Source: Rapidithrix thailandica (GTDB lineage Bacteria > Bacteroidota > Bacteroidia > Cytophagales > Flammeovirgaceae). From it: a DNA stretch of 64,000 bases. Positions 8,571-17,500 of this stretch are shown here, one piece after another. The notes beneath the pieces are model-generated. The model was not told the DNA's origin, made no database searches, and worked only from the letters and a program-made list of their open reading frames with translations. The DNA is taken from NCBI RefSeq assembly GCF_039710355.1, contig NZ_JBDKWZ010000014.1, positions 1 to 64,000 of the forward strand. The letters are read 5' to 3'. Position 1 is the first letter of the stretch. The number at the start of each line of letters is the position of its first letter. The position numbers and the translations under genes were made by a program.

Positions 8571-9212
8571 TTATTGTATAGATGCCATGCCGTTTATTTG
8601 AGTTAATGGTTGGCCAAGGTCGTACCAATCATCATAGTATGATGGTTTGAAATTATATTCATCTTCACCACAAACAAATTGTACTTCAATTGGGCCTTCA
8701 GATGATTTCCACTTTTCAATGATGTTAGTTGGAGAAAAGATACCCTTTGTGAATACTTCCATTTCTTCAAGGAAGACTGTATAAGAGTTATTCTCTTTCA
8801 TCACATCGCCTTCTAAATCGAAATGCATCATTTTTGAGTTGTCCAGGGAGGCAATACTTACTGTCTCTTCAACAAAACGTTTGTTTAAGATTTTTCTAGA
8901 CTCTTGAGAAGGAGCATATTCTTGATTCTCAAAAAAGCCATTTTCCTTTAAAATTTTAAATATCCGGGATTCGTTAAAGTCGAATTGGGAATTCCGCTCT
9001 TGTTGAAGTTGAGGGATATCTAAAAGTGATTCATCTTCAAATTTATGCTCTACGTAAAACAACCAATCATCAGTGTCCAATGATCCTCCTGATTCAAAAT
9101 ATTCTTTCAACTTATCATAAAGGGTCTTGCTGATTAATTCATTCTTCCGGTGAATATCAAGCTCTTCAATTTGCTCTTCCATGTTGTTGGTTCTTTCCAC
9201 GGGTTCGAACAA
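8571..9212 (-). CDS. Hypothetical acidic protein, probable lipoprotein with a lost signal frame
   Basis: A 213-residue frame opening at a TTG; the first ATG of the frame is at 9182 (MEEQIEELDIHRK). The protein is acidic, with no recognised domain. Directly upstream in another frame, from an ATG at 9259, is a clear lipoprotein signal, MSKYSFIVIICLVLTSC. The two frames overlap at about 9205. A one-base change would fuse them into a lipoprotein of about 229 residues, which I think is the original gene. As written, the cell would make either a short signal-peptide protein or a cytoplasmic form. The gene stands alone between intergenic stretches. Confidence 0.55.
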   Translation of the reverse strand: MFEPVERTNNMEEQIEELDIHRKNELISKTLYDKLKEYFESGGSLDTDDWLFYVEHKFEDESLLDIPQLQQERNSQFDFNESRIFKILKENGFFENQEYAPSQESRKILNKRFVEETVSIASLDNSKMMHFDLEGDVMKENNSYTVFLEEMEVFTKGIFSPTNIIEKWKSSEGPIEVQFVCGEDEYNFKPSYYDDWYDLGQPLTQINGMASIQ

Positions 9213-9259
9213 GAAGTTAGAACTAGGCAGATGATTACTATAAAACTATATTTCGACAT

Positions 9260-9680
9260 CAATAAATCAGTAATGCTAACAACCGAATAAACACCATTAC
9301 TGACGTTTATCCGCACTATATTCTACCTCTAATCTAGTATTTTTCTTAATTTTTTCAAGAATACTTGTTGCAGAATATTTCCACTTTCTTGCCAACAGTA
9401 GATCATTGGCGGCAGCCGCTGCTGCGACTGCCGCCACTTTTAGGAGTGTAGCCGTAATATTTACAGGCTGGTGTTAGGCATGCACTCAATAAGTTTCCGG
9501 GCTAGCTTAACGGTAGTCAGCCACCGGCTTATTTGTAAAAGTCTTGGGCCTCATCCCAAATTTCACCTTTCCATTACGTTAAGCCTTTCCGATGTATTGG
9601 GAAGGGACGTTTCATTTCCAAACCAAAACCAGGGATTGAGTCCGTTTTAAACGATGGATTCAACCGTGTTAAGGAGCTTT
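9260..9680. other. Gene-free stretch
   Basis: No open frame with coding character. It contains a GC-rich run of GGCGGCAGCCGCTGC type near 9410 and a GTAGCCGTAATA word near 9448, then the end of the oxidoreductase gene. A GTTAGGC word at about 9472 is reminiscent of a recombination site but has no partner that I can pair with it. Confidence 0.4.
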
Positions 9681-10655
9681 TTATATTTCTTTTTCAATCT
9701 CTATTCCGACTTTGCCATAGAAATCTTCATTCCCAGCTTTGGTTTCCAATAAACTATGAGCTTTACCGATCTCTGACAATGAAAAGACCTTGTTTAAAAT
9801 CGGTTTTAGCTTTTTGCTTTCTACCAATTGGGTCAGTTCATCCAATTTTTTTCTATTCTGTCGATTAAAGACAAAATGGTAGGTGGCATTTTTCCCCCAG
9901 GCCTCAATAAGGTTCTGAGGTTTCTCAATATCAACCAATGTAACTACCTGCCCCATCTGACTGAGTATTTTCCCGCTATCAGCAAGGGTAGTGCCTCCTA
10001 TGGTGTCAATTATTACATCCACTCCTTTATTGCCTGTCATTTGCCGAATAGCATTGATGTAATTTTCATTTTCGTAGTCAATCACATAATCGGCACCTAA
10101 TTCCATAAGAAAGTCATGATGCACTTTTCTTGCTGTAGTAAACACAATTCCTCCCATAGCCTTGGCAATTTGAATGGTTGGTATGCCTACACCTCCGGCA
10201 CCCCCGTGAATCAAAATAGTCTGGTTGATTTTGAGTTGTGCCCTGGTAACTAGCATCTCCCAAGCGGTGCCTGCTGCTAAGGGAAGCGTTGCGGCTTCCA
10301 GATGGCTAAGACTTTTTGGCTTCAGGCCAATGATAGACTCGTGGGCACAGTGATATTGCGCATAACTTCCTTGCCCCTTAAAAATCTCAGGGGTGTAGTA
10401 CACTTCATCACCGACTTTGAAGTTTTCTACTCCCGGGCCAAGTTCTACGATCTCACCAGAGACATCATGGCCCGTGATGACAGGCAAGTCCAATTCATTT
10501 TTATAATCCCCCCGGCGCACTTGGTAGTCCAAAGGATTCACAGAAGTGGCAAAGACCTTGACTAAAACTTCCCTGAACTTAGGTTGCGGCATTGGTATGT
10601 CTACCATTTCGAAATTTTCAACAGAGCCGAACTCTTTTAACATTACTGCTTTCAT
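9681..10655 (-). CDS. NADP-dependent quinone oxidoreductase-like protein (MDR superfamily)
   Basis: A 324-residue medium-chain dehydrogenase/reductase without catalytic zinc. The N-terminal GroES-like part (residues 1-125) has NPLDYQVRRGDY and PVITGHDVSGEIVELG; the Rossmann part carries the nucleotide motif HGGAGGVG at 150-157. Members reduce quinones or reactive enones with NADPH in the cytoplasm, often as an electrophile defence. The length is normal for the family. The gene follows an ArsR-type regulator 55 bases upstream on the same strand, and the gap holds a palindrome like the one before the regulator, so the two genes probably form one regulatory unit. The substrate cannot be told from the sequence. 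Confidence 0.88.
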   Translation of the reverse strand: MKAVMLKEFGSVENFEMVDIPMPQPKFREVLVKVFATSVNPLDYQVRRGDYKNELDLPVITGHDVSGEIVELGPGVENFKVGDEVYYTPEIFKGQGSYAQYHCAHESIIGLKPKSLSHLEAATLPLAAGTAWEMLVTRAQLKINQTILIHGGAGGVGIPTIQIAKAMGGIVFTTARKVHHDFLMELGADYVIDYENENYINAIRQMTGNKGVDVIIDTIGGTTLADSGKILSQMGQVVTLVDIEKPQNLIEAWGKNATYHFVFNRQNRKKLDELTQLVESKKLKPILNKVFSLSEIGKAHSLLETKAGNEDFYGKVGIEIEKEI

Positions 10656-10674
10656 GATTAATATATTTAGTAAA

Positions 10675-10690
10675 TTAGGTAAATACCTAA
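10675..10690. promoter_or_regulatory. Operator palindrome before the oxidoreductase
   Basis: TTAGGTAAATACCTAA: inverted arms TTAGGTA and TACCTAA around AA. It lies 20 bases before the oxidoreductase start codon and matches the TTAGG-N6-CCTAA pattern of the site before the ArsR-type gene. Likely binding site for that regulator. Confidence 0.65.
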
Positions 10691-10710
10691 ATGATAAATT
10701 AAAAAAATAT

Positions 10711-11016
10711 CTACAGTTTCTCTTTTATATATATTGCTAACTCTTGGATAGATTTTTCATTTCTTTTATAATATGTCCATTGTCCCTTTCTTGTGGCAAT
10801 CAAAATATTCGCGGCCGACATAGTTTTTAAATAATCAGAAACGGTAGGCACGGACATGCCGGCCTTTTCGGCAATATCGGATACACATACACCTAATGCT
10901 GGCGTGTCTTCGCTCAGTTCCTCTTCAGGAAAATGTGCAAAGGGGTCTTTTAACCATTTAAGAATATTTAAACGTGTTTCGTTTGATAAAGACTTAATGA
11001 TTGCCAACAATTCCAT
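10711..11016 (-). CDS. ArsR-family winged-helix transcriptional regulator
   Basis: A 101-residue DNA-binding protein. The start SLSNETRLNILKWLKDP is the usual ArsR entry helix, the recognition region is VSDIAEKAGMSVPTVSDYLKTM (residues about 45-66), and RKGQWTYYKRNEK is the wing. Only one Cys is visible (GVCVSD), and no ELCVC-type metal site, so it is probably not a metal sensor; thiol or electrophile sensing by that Cys would fit the oxidoreductase next door. Palindromes of the same half-site lie before this gene and before the oxidoreductase, implying autoregulation and joint control as a repressor. The ligand is inferred, not seen. Confidence 0.85.
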   Translation of the reverse strand: MELLAIIKSLSNETRLNILKWLKDPFAHFPEEELSEDTPALGVCVSDIAEKAGMSVPTVSDYLKTMSAANILIATRKGQWTYYKRNEKSIQELAIYIKEKL

Positions 11017-11025
11017 AGCTGCGAA

Positions 11026-11043
11026 TTTAGGGAATTCCCTAAA
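11026..11043. promoter_or_regulatory. Operator palindrome before the ArsR-type gene
   Basis: TTTAGGGAATTCCCTAAA is a perfect 18-bp palindrome lying 10 bases upstream of the regulator start codon. Its outer half-sites TTAGG and CCTAA have the same spacing of six as the site at 10675, so both are probably bound by this regulator. Confidence 0.7.
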
Positions 11044-11254
11044 TACCTACAAGCTTTCATTGAAAATTCTGTAAAGTCCATTCCACTGCATTCCGTCTCT
11101 CTACACTTCGGGAAAAGAGCTTCACTACAATGTATTAGACATTTTAATAGGAGACAAAGGGTATTTATCCTCTTCCCTGTACTGGATATGTCCCATATGG
11201 TTAAGATACGACAGGAAGCACCCATGAGGACTAACCAAAATTAGTATGCTAAGC

Positions 11255-11325
11255 AGGGCTGGATGGGGCGTTTGAACACCCACTGCCATACTCCGGTTGT
11301 TCAATTTGAGTTATGCCCCCTCAGT
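11255..11325 (-). pseudogene. Small RHS shell remnant
   Basis: The minus strand reads GITQIEQPEYGSG, closely matching GITQIEQPVYGRS in RHS module 1 at about 455. Only this short piece is left. It shows that RHS modules once extended further right, or that a fragment was copied here by recombination. The rest of 11044-11336 has no gene. Confidence 0.5.
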
Positions 11326-11336
11326 AACCTTAGTTA

Positions 11337-11801
11337 TTAAGATTTCCCTAAAAACTTAAGCCCAAATGGAGCTTTGAGATTAAATGTACTTCTTACTTCT
11401 TTGCTGTTTAAGAGCAATATAATGGTAGCGGAAATAGCTAATTCAATTATATAGGTCACCCAATTGGTAATATAAACCTCTTGTAGTTTATAAAGCAAAC
11501 CATGATAAAGGTAGTATAACAAATTTCCTACATATAAAACATTCATTAGATACCACCCCCATTTTTTTGATAAAAGTACCCCTATTATACCAGTAGAAAA
11601 AAACAGTATAAAAGTAAGTATTAAATATATTGACAGCATTACTTCTGAAAAGAAATCTACAGGTAAGTAATATTCACCTATTAACTCCGGAAAGGATAAA
11701 TAATCAACATATATAGTAGTAAAAATCCCGAAAAAGTAATTCGCAAAAAGAATCCAACAAACTACTTTCAATAGTAATGGATAGTATTTACTTATATTCA
11801 T
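11337..11801 (-). CDS. Hypothetical membrane protein, four predicted transmembrane segments
   Basis: A 154-residue, very hydrophobic protein. Segments at about 8-30, 48-75, 80-100 and 112-135 look membrane-spanning, with a short basic tail (NLKAPFGLKFLGKS). I do not recognise the family; the architecture is like small DoxX- or DUF-type membrane proteins. It is single, between remnants, with no sign of an operon. Confidence 0.55.
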   Translation of the reverse strand: MNISKYYPLLLKVVCWILFANYFFGIFTTIYVDYLSFPELIGEYYLPVDFFSEVMLSIYLILTFILFFSTGIIGVLLSKKWGWYLMNVLYVGNLLYYLYHGLLYKLQEVYITNWVTYIIELAISATIILLLNSKEVRSTFNLKAPFGLKFLGKS

Positions 11802-11833
11802 ATAGCTTTTATAAATGATCGAACAAGTAGTCT

Positions 11834-12129
11834 TTAAAATTGTATGACTGTATTTTTCTTAGCTAACTCAATCAAATGTTTTTTTAACCTTTCAATAGTC
11901 AACCCCGTTCGAACGCCTATTAAGTATACCTCATAGTCGGTAAATATTAACTCTTTATATTTTTTACTTATACATAATTTTATTGATTTATCTGTTTTTG
12001 TCAAAGTTGATTAATTTAATTACTATCACTTTGTTTTTCCTTCTTTTTTATTGGGGTGATAGGAACTAACCCAGATTGATAATGGCTATGGCGTAAGCTA
12101 TAAATAAATTCACCAAACTCTTCAATCAT
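11834..12129 (-). pseudogene. Two short remnants of unrecognised genes
   Basis: Two open frames with coding-like sequence but no full gene. One runs 12129-12016 (37 residues from an ATG, MIEEFGEFIYSLRHSHYQSG, ending KKKEKQSDSN); its frame stays open upstream across the end of the next gene. The other runs about 12004-11834 (KYKELIFTDYEVYLIGVRTG, then LTIERLKKHLIELAKKN) with no ATG. They may be parts of small immunity or hypothetical genes broken by indels. Confidence 0.35.
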
Positions 12130-12148
12130 TTGTTTATCTACATCTATT

Positions 12149-12640
12149 TTACCTAAGCCCCTTAATCCAAGGCCTGAGTATTCGATACAATAATATCAAT
12201 GCTGTTATAATAATAAATGGAACAAACATTCTCCATCTATTAGCATTACATTTATTATAATCTTCTAATTTTAATAAGAAATTGTGATTTGTGGACAAGG
12301 CAAAAACATCAACGGTTCTTCGATGAACATCACTATGTTTTATGCTAATATTTATCTGTTTTCCCGGATTCAATTTTAAAACTTCCGCGGCCTTGCATGC
12401 ATCAAATGAACAGTCTATAAGATCATAATTCTTATCATCTTCTTGAACCCTAACCCTAATAAACTGGCTCGGCATATCACCACCGGTTTCTCCAAGAAAT
12501 GGCTTTTCCCGGAGAGTTCTTATTATTGTTTTTAACTCATTTTTTTCAAGAGGAATTTTTATATAATATCCGTATAAACAACTTACCGAGGCAAATAGTA
12601 GTAACCCTATGACAGTGCTATTTTCATTAATTATTTTCAT
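12149..12640 (-). CDS. Hypothetical protein with N- and C-terminal membrane segments
   Basis: A 163-residue protein of unknown family. A hydrophobic segment at residues 9-27 and another at about 138-155 flank a soluble middle of about 110 residues containing a Cys pair in LIDCSFDACKAAEVL and IKHSDVHRRTVDVF. The topology suggests that the middle faces the periplasm. It begins 8 bases after the stop of the fragment at 12649, on the same strand, so it was probably the second gene of a pair; by analogy with the RHS array it might have been an immunity gene, but this is a guess. Confidence 0.5.
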   Translation of the reverse strand: MKIINENSTVIGLLLFASVSCLYGYYIKIPLEKNELKTIIRTLREKPFLGETGGDMPSQFIRVRVQEDDKNYDLIDCSFDACKAAEVLKLNPGKQINISIKHSDVHRRTVDVFALSTNHNFLLKLEDYNKCNANRWRMFVPFIIITALILLYRILRPWIKGLR

Positions 12641-12648
12641 TTTAGGTC

Positions 12649-12785
12649 TTAATTCTCCGAAGTTGCTTTAGTTTTATCCAAATGCTCTTCTTTAATATCT
12701 TTTACCACCTTGCGTATAGCTTTTTTCAATAAATCAGTACCCACCTTCTCATTCCAGGCTTCTGAATTTTGTCGTTTATCCTCTT
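12649..12785 (-). pseudogene. 3' fragment of an unrecognised gene
   Basis: An open stretch without start reads QNSEAWNEKVGTDLLKKAIR and continues KVVKDIKEEHLDKTKATSEN to a stop at 12649. It is a charged helical C-terminus. Upstream there are stops in all frames close to the GtrA gene end. It may be what is left of a toxin tip or another gene preceding the 163-residue protein. Confidence 0.35.
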
Positions 12786-12839
12786 TTCAGGAGTATAAAA
12801 TATATCTTCCAATCCTTATTATTTAATAAGGAAAAGCGC

Positions 12840-13226
12840 TTACCGGAAGACAAACTTACGGTCGAGGAAAAACTTGATGGTATAGCCGATACCTAAACCT
12901 ATGACCCCACCCAGGTATTTGGCCCAGTCGTAGTGTAAAAAATAATCAAATGCGAGCTCTATTCCCCAAAAAACTAAGGTGGTTAATCCTCCCATCAAAG
13001 TGTAAAAGGTAAAGGTACTGGCTTCTTGTTGCAGATTGTCTACCGTATGCTCGGTGAAGATGAATTTCTTATCTAAGATATATTTGATGACCAACCCTGA
13101 CCCGGTTCCTATCATCATGGCCAAATATATTTGAAAAGGCCCATGATACAATTCAAAACAGGCTTTTTGCGACAATAGGTTGACCACTGTGGCAATGATG
13201 GCAAATAATAAATATCGGATCAGCAT
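12840..13226 (-). CDS. GtrA-family membrane protein
   Basis: A 128-residue four-helix membrane protein of the GtrA-like family. Hallmarks are RYLLFAIIATVVNLL at the start, IKYILDKKFIF after the second helix and the repeated IKFFLDRKFVF at the end. GtrA proteins are thought to help flip or hold polyprenyl-linked sugars during cell-surface glycan assembly. The length is normal. It precedes nothing in an operon sense, but the acyltransferase gene ends 53 bases upstream on the same strand, so the two may be co-transcribed and act together in surface polysaccharide modification. Confidence 0.85.
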   Translation of the reverse strand: MLIRYLLFAIIATVVNLLSQKACFELYHGPFQIYLAMMIGTGSGLVIKYILDKKFIFTEHTVDNLQQEASTFTFYTLMGGLTTLVFWGIELAFDYFLHYDWAKYLGGVIGLGIGYTIKFFLDRKFVFR

Positions 13227-13278
13227 GAAGCGTATTGGTTATTTATGAACATGAAACAACATTGAAAAGTCCTCCCTC

Positions 13279-14415
13279 CTATCCTTCCAGAACTTTTTCC
13301 GGTTTCTTCTTTTTGGCAAATGTATAATCTTTTAACTGAAGTAGCCTTTTTTCAAATGCATGGTAACTCATCAGGGATACCAACAGTACTATCAAAAAAT
13401 AGGCGAGAAAAGACAGAAACATATTGGGCATGTAGGCATGCAGCAGTTTTTTGTGAAAGACAAAAATCACCCAATGGTACAAATACATTCCGTAGGAAAT
13501 TTTGCCAATCATTACTAAAAAGCTATTTTCCAATACTTTCGCTACTTTCCCACCCCAGCCAGAGGGATTGATTAAGAGTAAAATGAACATCATGGAAAAG
13601 AAGTTCAAGAGAGTATACGACCAAACATGCTGATAGTTGGCCGTTCCGCCGATTGGAAAACCCAAGGAGGAAATGCCTAATTGTACACCGTCTTGTTTTA
13701 GAAAATAATAATTACTCAGCCCTGCCAAAAGTACCAGACCCAAAGCCCATAGAAAACCTTTCCCGGGTTTTTGAATCTTTTTGTGAAGGCCCCACACCGG
13801 AATTAAGGCCCCGAATGCAAAGGCATCCAGATGGCTTAATGTAAAGCGATAGACGATCTCTCCTATCACTTCTTCCGGGTAAATGCCCTGCGCTTCTATC
13901 CAATGACAGAAGAAATACCGGGCTAAGGGAGATACAATCATGATGCCTGGTAACACCCATTTTAACTGTTTTTGACTTAGAAAGAAAATGACAAAAGGCC
14001 ATACCATATAGAATTGCTCTTCCACCGCCAAAGACCAGAAATGGGTAAAAAAGGCATCAAAGTCATAGCCAATAAAAAGAGGTGCGAGATTAAAGGTATA
14101 GGTGAATAAATAGGGGGCTTTTTGCGGAAAGGTATCCGGTTGCCGAATCAATAGAAAAAGAAGGGCGACTCCCAACAAATACAAGTAATACAAAGGAAAA
14201 ATCCGTACGGACCTCCGCCAATAAAACCTTTTGACATAAGGTCCAAATGTATAGGACTTGCTTTTCATCAGAATAGACGTGATCAAAAAGCCGGAAAGGA
14301 CGAAGAATAATTGTACGCCTATCCAGCCTACTTCCAGGACAAAAAAGAAATGAAAAAAGATCACCAAAAGGATGGCTACTGCCCTAAGTCCGTCTAAGCT
14401 TCTGATATAGTGCAT
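13279..14415 (-). CDS. Acyltransferase-3 family membrane protein (OafA/YrhL type)
   Basis: A 378-residue polytopic membrane protein. The N-terminus has the family signature RSLDGLRAVAILLVIFFHFF, with the conserved His in helix 1, and GVQLFFVLSGFLI in helix 2; FWSLAVEEQFYMVWP is the third conserved block. Such enzymes transfer acetyl or other acyl groups onto cell-surface glycans or lipids in the inner membrane. About ten hydrophobic segments are visible and the length is typical. It lies upstream of the GtrA gene on the same strand, consistent with decoration of an exported polysaccharide. The acceptor is unknown. Confidence 0.9.
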   Translation of the reverse strand: MHYIRSLDGLRAVAILLVIFFHFFFVLEVGWIGVQLFFVLSGFLITSILMKSKSYTFGPYVKRFYWRRSVRIFPLYYLYLLGVALLFLLIRQPDTFPQKAPYLFTYTFNLAPLFIGYDFDAFFTHFWSLAVEEQFYMVWPFVIFFLSQKQLKWVLPGIMIVSPLARYFFCHWIEAQGIYPEEVIGEIVYRFTLSHLDAFAFGALIPVWGLHKKIQKPGKGFLWALGLVLLAGLSNYYFLKQDGVQLGISSLGFPIGGTANYQHVWSYTLLNFFSMMFILLLINPSGWGGKVAKVLENSFLVMIGKISYGMYLYHWVIFVFHKKLLHAYMPNMFLSFLAYFLIVLLVSLMSYHAFEKRLLQLKDYTFAKKKKPEKVLEG

Positions 14416-14516
14416 GTTGGTATTGGATTATTTGTCTATGTAGTCGTTTCTCCTTCCATGAAATAAAGGAGTCACCGGATGATTTTTCGATTGCCATCCG
14501 GTGACTGTATTTTAAA

Positions 14517-17500
14517 TTACCTTTTTAATAATTTAATCACTTTATCAATTGAGTTTCCATCGGAAATTTTCAAGAGGTACAGACCTTTTCTTAAGGACTT
14601 TCCTGAAAAATCCAAGGTCACTTCCTTCTCGCCCGTTTGTAAAGTCACCCTGCTCCTGTATACAATACTTCCACTGGCATCCATCATCAGGATATAGACC
14701 TCCTTAGTTGCTTCTTCTACATCTACCGTCAGGTTGAGATAGGTATCAAATGGATTTGGCCCCGCCTTAATTTCCCGGTTGCCCAATACTTTTTCCACTT
14801 CATCCCCTATTTTTACTTTTGAGGCATAATTAGATGACAAAGAAGACGGACTGGCAAATGCCATACGGGCATTAGGGATACTTGTCACTTCCGAACCATC
14901 CTGATGATACGGATAAGCTTCCACAATCATCGCATTGAAAATCGACCAGTTTTGCGGACTGGTAATGGTGATGATCACTTCGTTGTTCTCATTCGGTTTT
15001 ACACCTCTGATAGCTTCCGTACCCGTAGTATTGTTGGTGGCATCTGCAACGACAGTCTTATTCCCTATAGCAAAATCCGTAGTGACCGTGAAATTCATTT
15101 CAATGGAATTGAAAAATACAAAATTATAACGCATGGACTGATCCAAGCCCCGAACCACAATTTTAGCCACTTCATCGGTTTCCATAAAGAAAAAACTCTT
15201 TAATACCTTGTCGGGGTACACTCCGGAATTGTTGCCGGTACTCATTCCCCAGTCATTTGCTCCTGTCAACGCCTGTTCGAATTCCAGCTCCAAGCCTGTA
15301 GCATAGTCATCTTGATCTACCAAGCCGTTAAAGGCATCGCCATTTCCGGGCAAAATCCCCAAATTGTTCCAAGGGGCCGGGGCATTGTATTGGTTATCAT
15401 CGTTCATATTGATCATCACGGAGTTCAACAGGGTCGTCCCTACGCTTACTTCTGACATGGAGGTTTCCGTGCCATAAACGGTTTCTACTTTATAGAAATA
15501 ATGCGTACCCATACTCAAACCCGTATCCGTATAGCTTGTTTGGCTACCTACATAGTCCAAATGATACGGCCCGTCAGCTTCGGTAGCTTTGTACAAATAG
15601 TAACTTGTGGCTTGGGGCACTTCTACCCAATCAACTTGCATGGTAGAGCGGGATGTACCATACGCGGTTACTTTGGTGGCAGCCGGACCCGGGGAGGCAT
15701 TGGGATTGTCAAACGCTTCAATCACCATTCCGTTTACATAACCGGCCTGTGCACCGGAGCCTTTACTCACCGTTACAAGTACTTTTCCATTCACATCCGG
15801 CTCTATATCACTGAGCAGTGCATATGCTTGGGTATTTCCATCTACCTGTACGGTTGCGGATTTCTCACCAATGGTATATTTTGTTTCTCCGTTATCCGAA
15901 ATACCATTGCCGCGGAACACACTACTTGCCACAAATTTGAAAGCATACAATTTATCGATTTCTAAGCCGCTTATTTCAAATTGAACGGATTGTGGGGTAT
16001 TGTTTAAGCCAAACCAATAGTATTCTTTCAATACATTGTCCGGCACCATCCCGGAATTATCTCCTGTGGTTGCCCCCTGGTTATAATCCCCTCCCCAGGC
16101 AGTGAGGAATTTCACATTGACATTGGTGGTATTACCGGTTTCGTCTGTCAGGTTAGCAAACAAATCATTTTGTTGAGGGGCTTTTGCCGTATTGTTCCAA
16201 CCGGTACCTGCCAGTGCATTTTTAGTAAAGTTCAGATTTACTGCATACAGTTTTTCCTTTTTCACTTCAATATCAAACCACTCCGAGCGGGAACCATAGT
16301 CATCTGTTGCGGTCAACTCCAAACCATAGTACCAACCAATATCTTCTGATCCGGGCATCAAAGTAATTTCCCCCGTACCATTGTTAAAATCCGTAAACCG
16401 GGCAAAAGAAGGCAAGCTATATACATTTAAAGAAACATCTCCTTGAGGTACGGAACTGATGCTTACCGGTACGGTCAACGAGGAATTGGCTTCTACGACA
16501 ATATTTTCCAAAGGGGTAATGACCGGAGGATTTGCCGGAATACCCACTGAAGCAACTTCCGAAAAGGCAGAAAGCCCGTTGGCATTAAATGCCCTTACTT
16601 TATAGAAATACGTGTTATTTCCATTGACATTTTTATCGGCAAAAGAAGTGGCATTGGCTGAAGCTGTTCCTATTTGCGTATATGGCCCGTTTTCCGTTTG
16701 AGAGCGGAAAATTTCGAAACCCGTCTCATTAAACGGCACATCTTTCCATTGCATTTCCACCTGATTGTTTGCATACTCCACGGCAAATGCTGCAGGAGCG
16801 GCCGGGCTACTCCCATCGTCAAAGGCAGACTCAATCACTAAGGCATTCAAATATCCTACAGCCGTGCCATCCTCGGCTTTTGACAAGGTAATCTGCACTT
16901 GCCCGTTAGCATCCGGACTAATGTTATGAATCGTGACCGTATTTTGCCGGTTATTTTGTGTATAGAGAGCTACCTTTGCCCCATTTATCGTATATTCCGT
17001 GGTACCATTATCTGCTACTCCTGTCCATTTACTGCTCGCAAAGAAGGTAAAGGAATAAGTTCTTTGTACATCCAAGCCACTCACATTCAAACTGGGCCTT
17101 TCCGGAGCACCAAAAATACCGAAATAATAATAATCTTTGATGACTGCATCAGAATATACTCCCGAATTATTGCCTGTTACATCCCCTTCCAAATGAGCCT
17201 TCCAAACTGTAGGTTGTAAATCCAATGTAATGCCTGTGGTTTCTCCTTGATCATTTAAAAGGCTTGAAGAGCTTACGGAATTTAGGTTATTCCAGGGGGA
17301 AGGCGCAGTAGTCGTATGGGAAAAATTGACCATGACTTTCACATTCGGGTCTTTTTCGGTAACAATCACCGTAAAAGATTTTACATCCACTCCTCCCCGG
17401 CTATCCGTTACTTTAACTGTCAGTGGATATGTGCCGGCATGTACATAGCCAGGCTGAATACCCAATACGGCATTTTGATGATCGATTTTGGTCAATGAGA

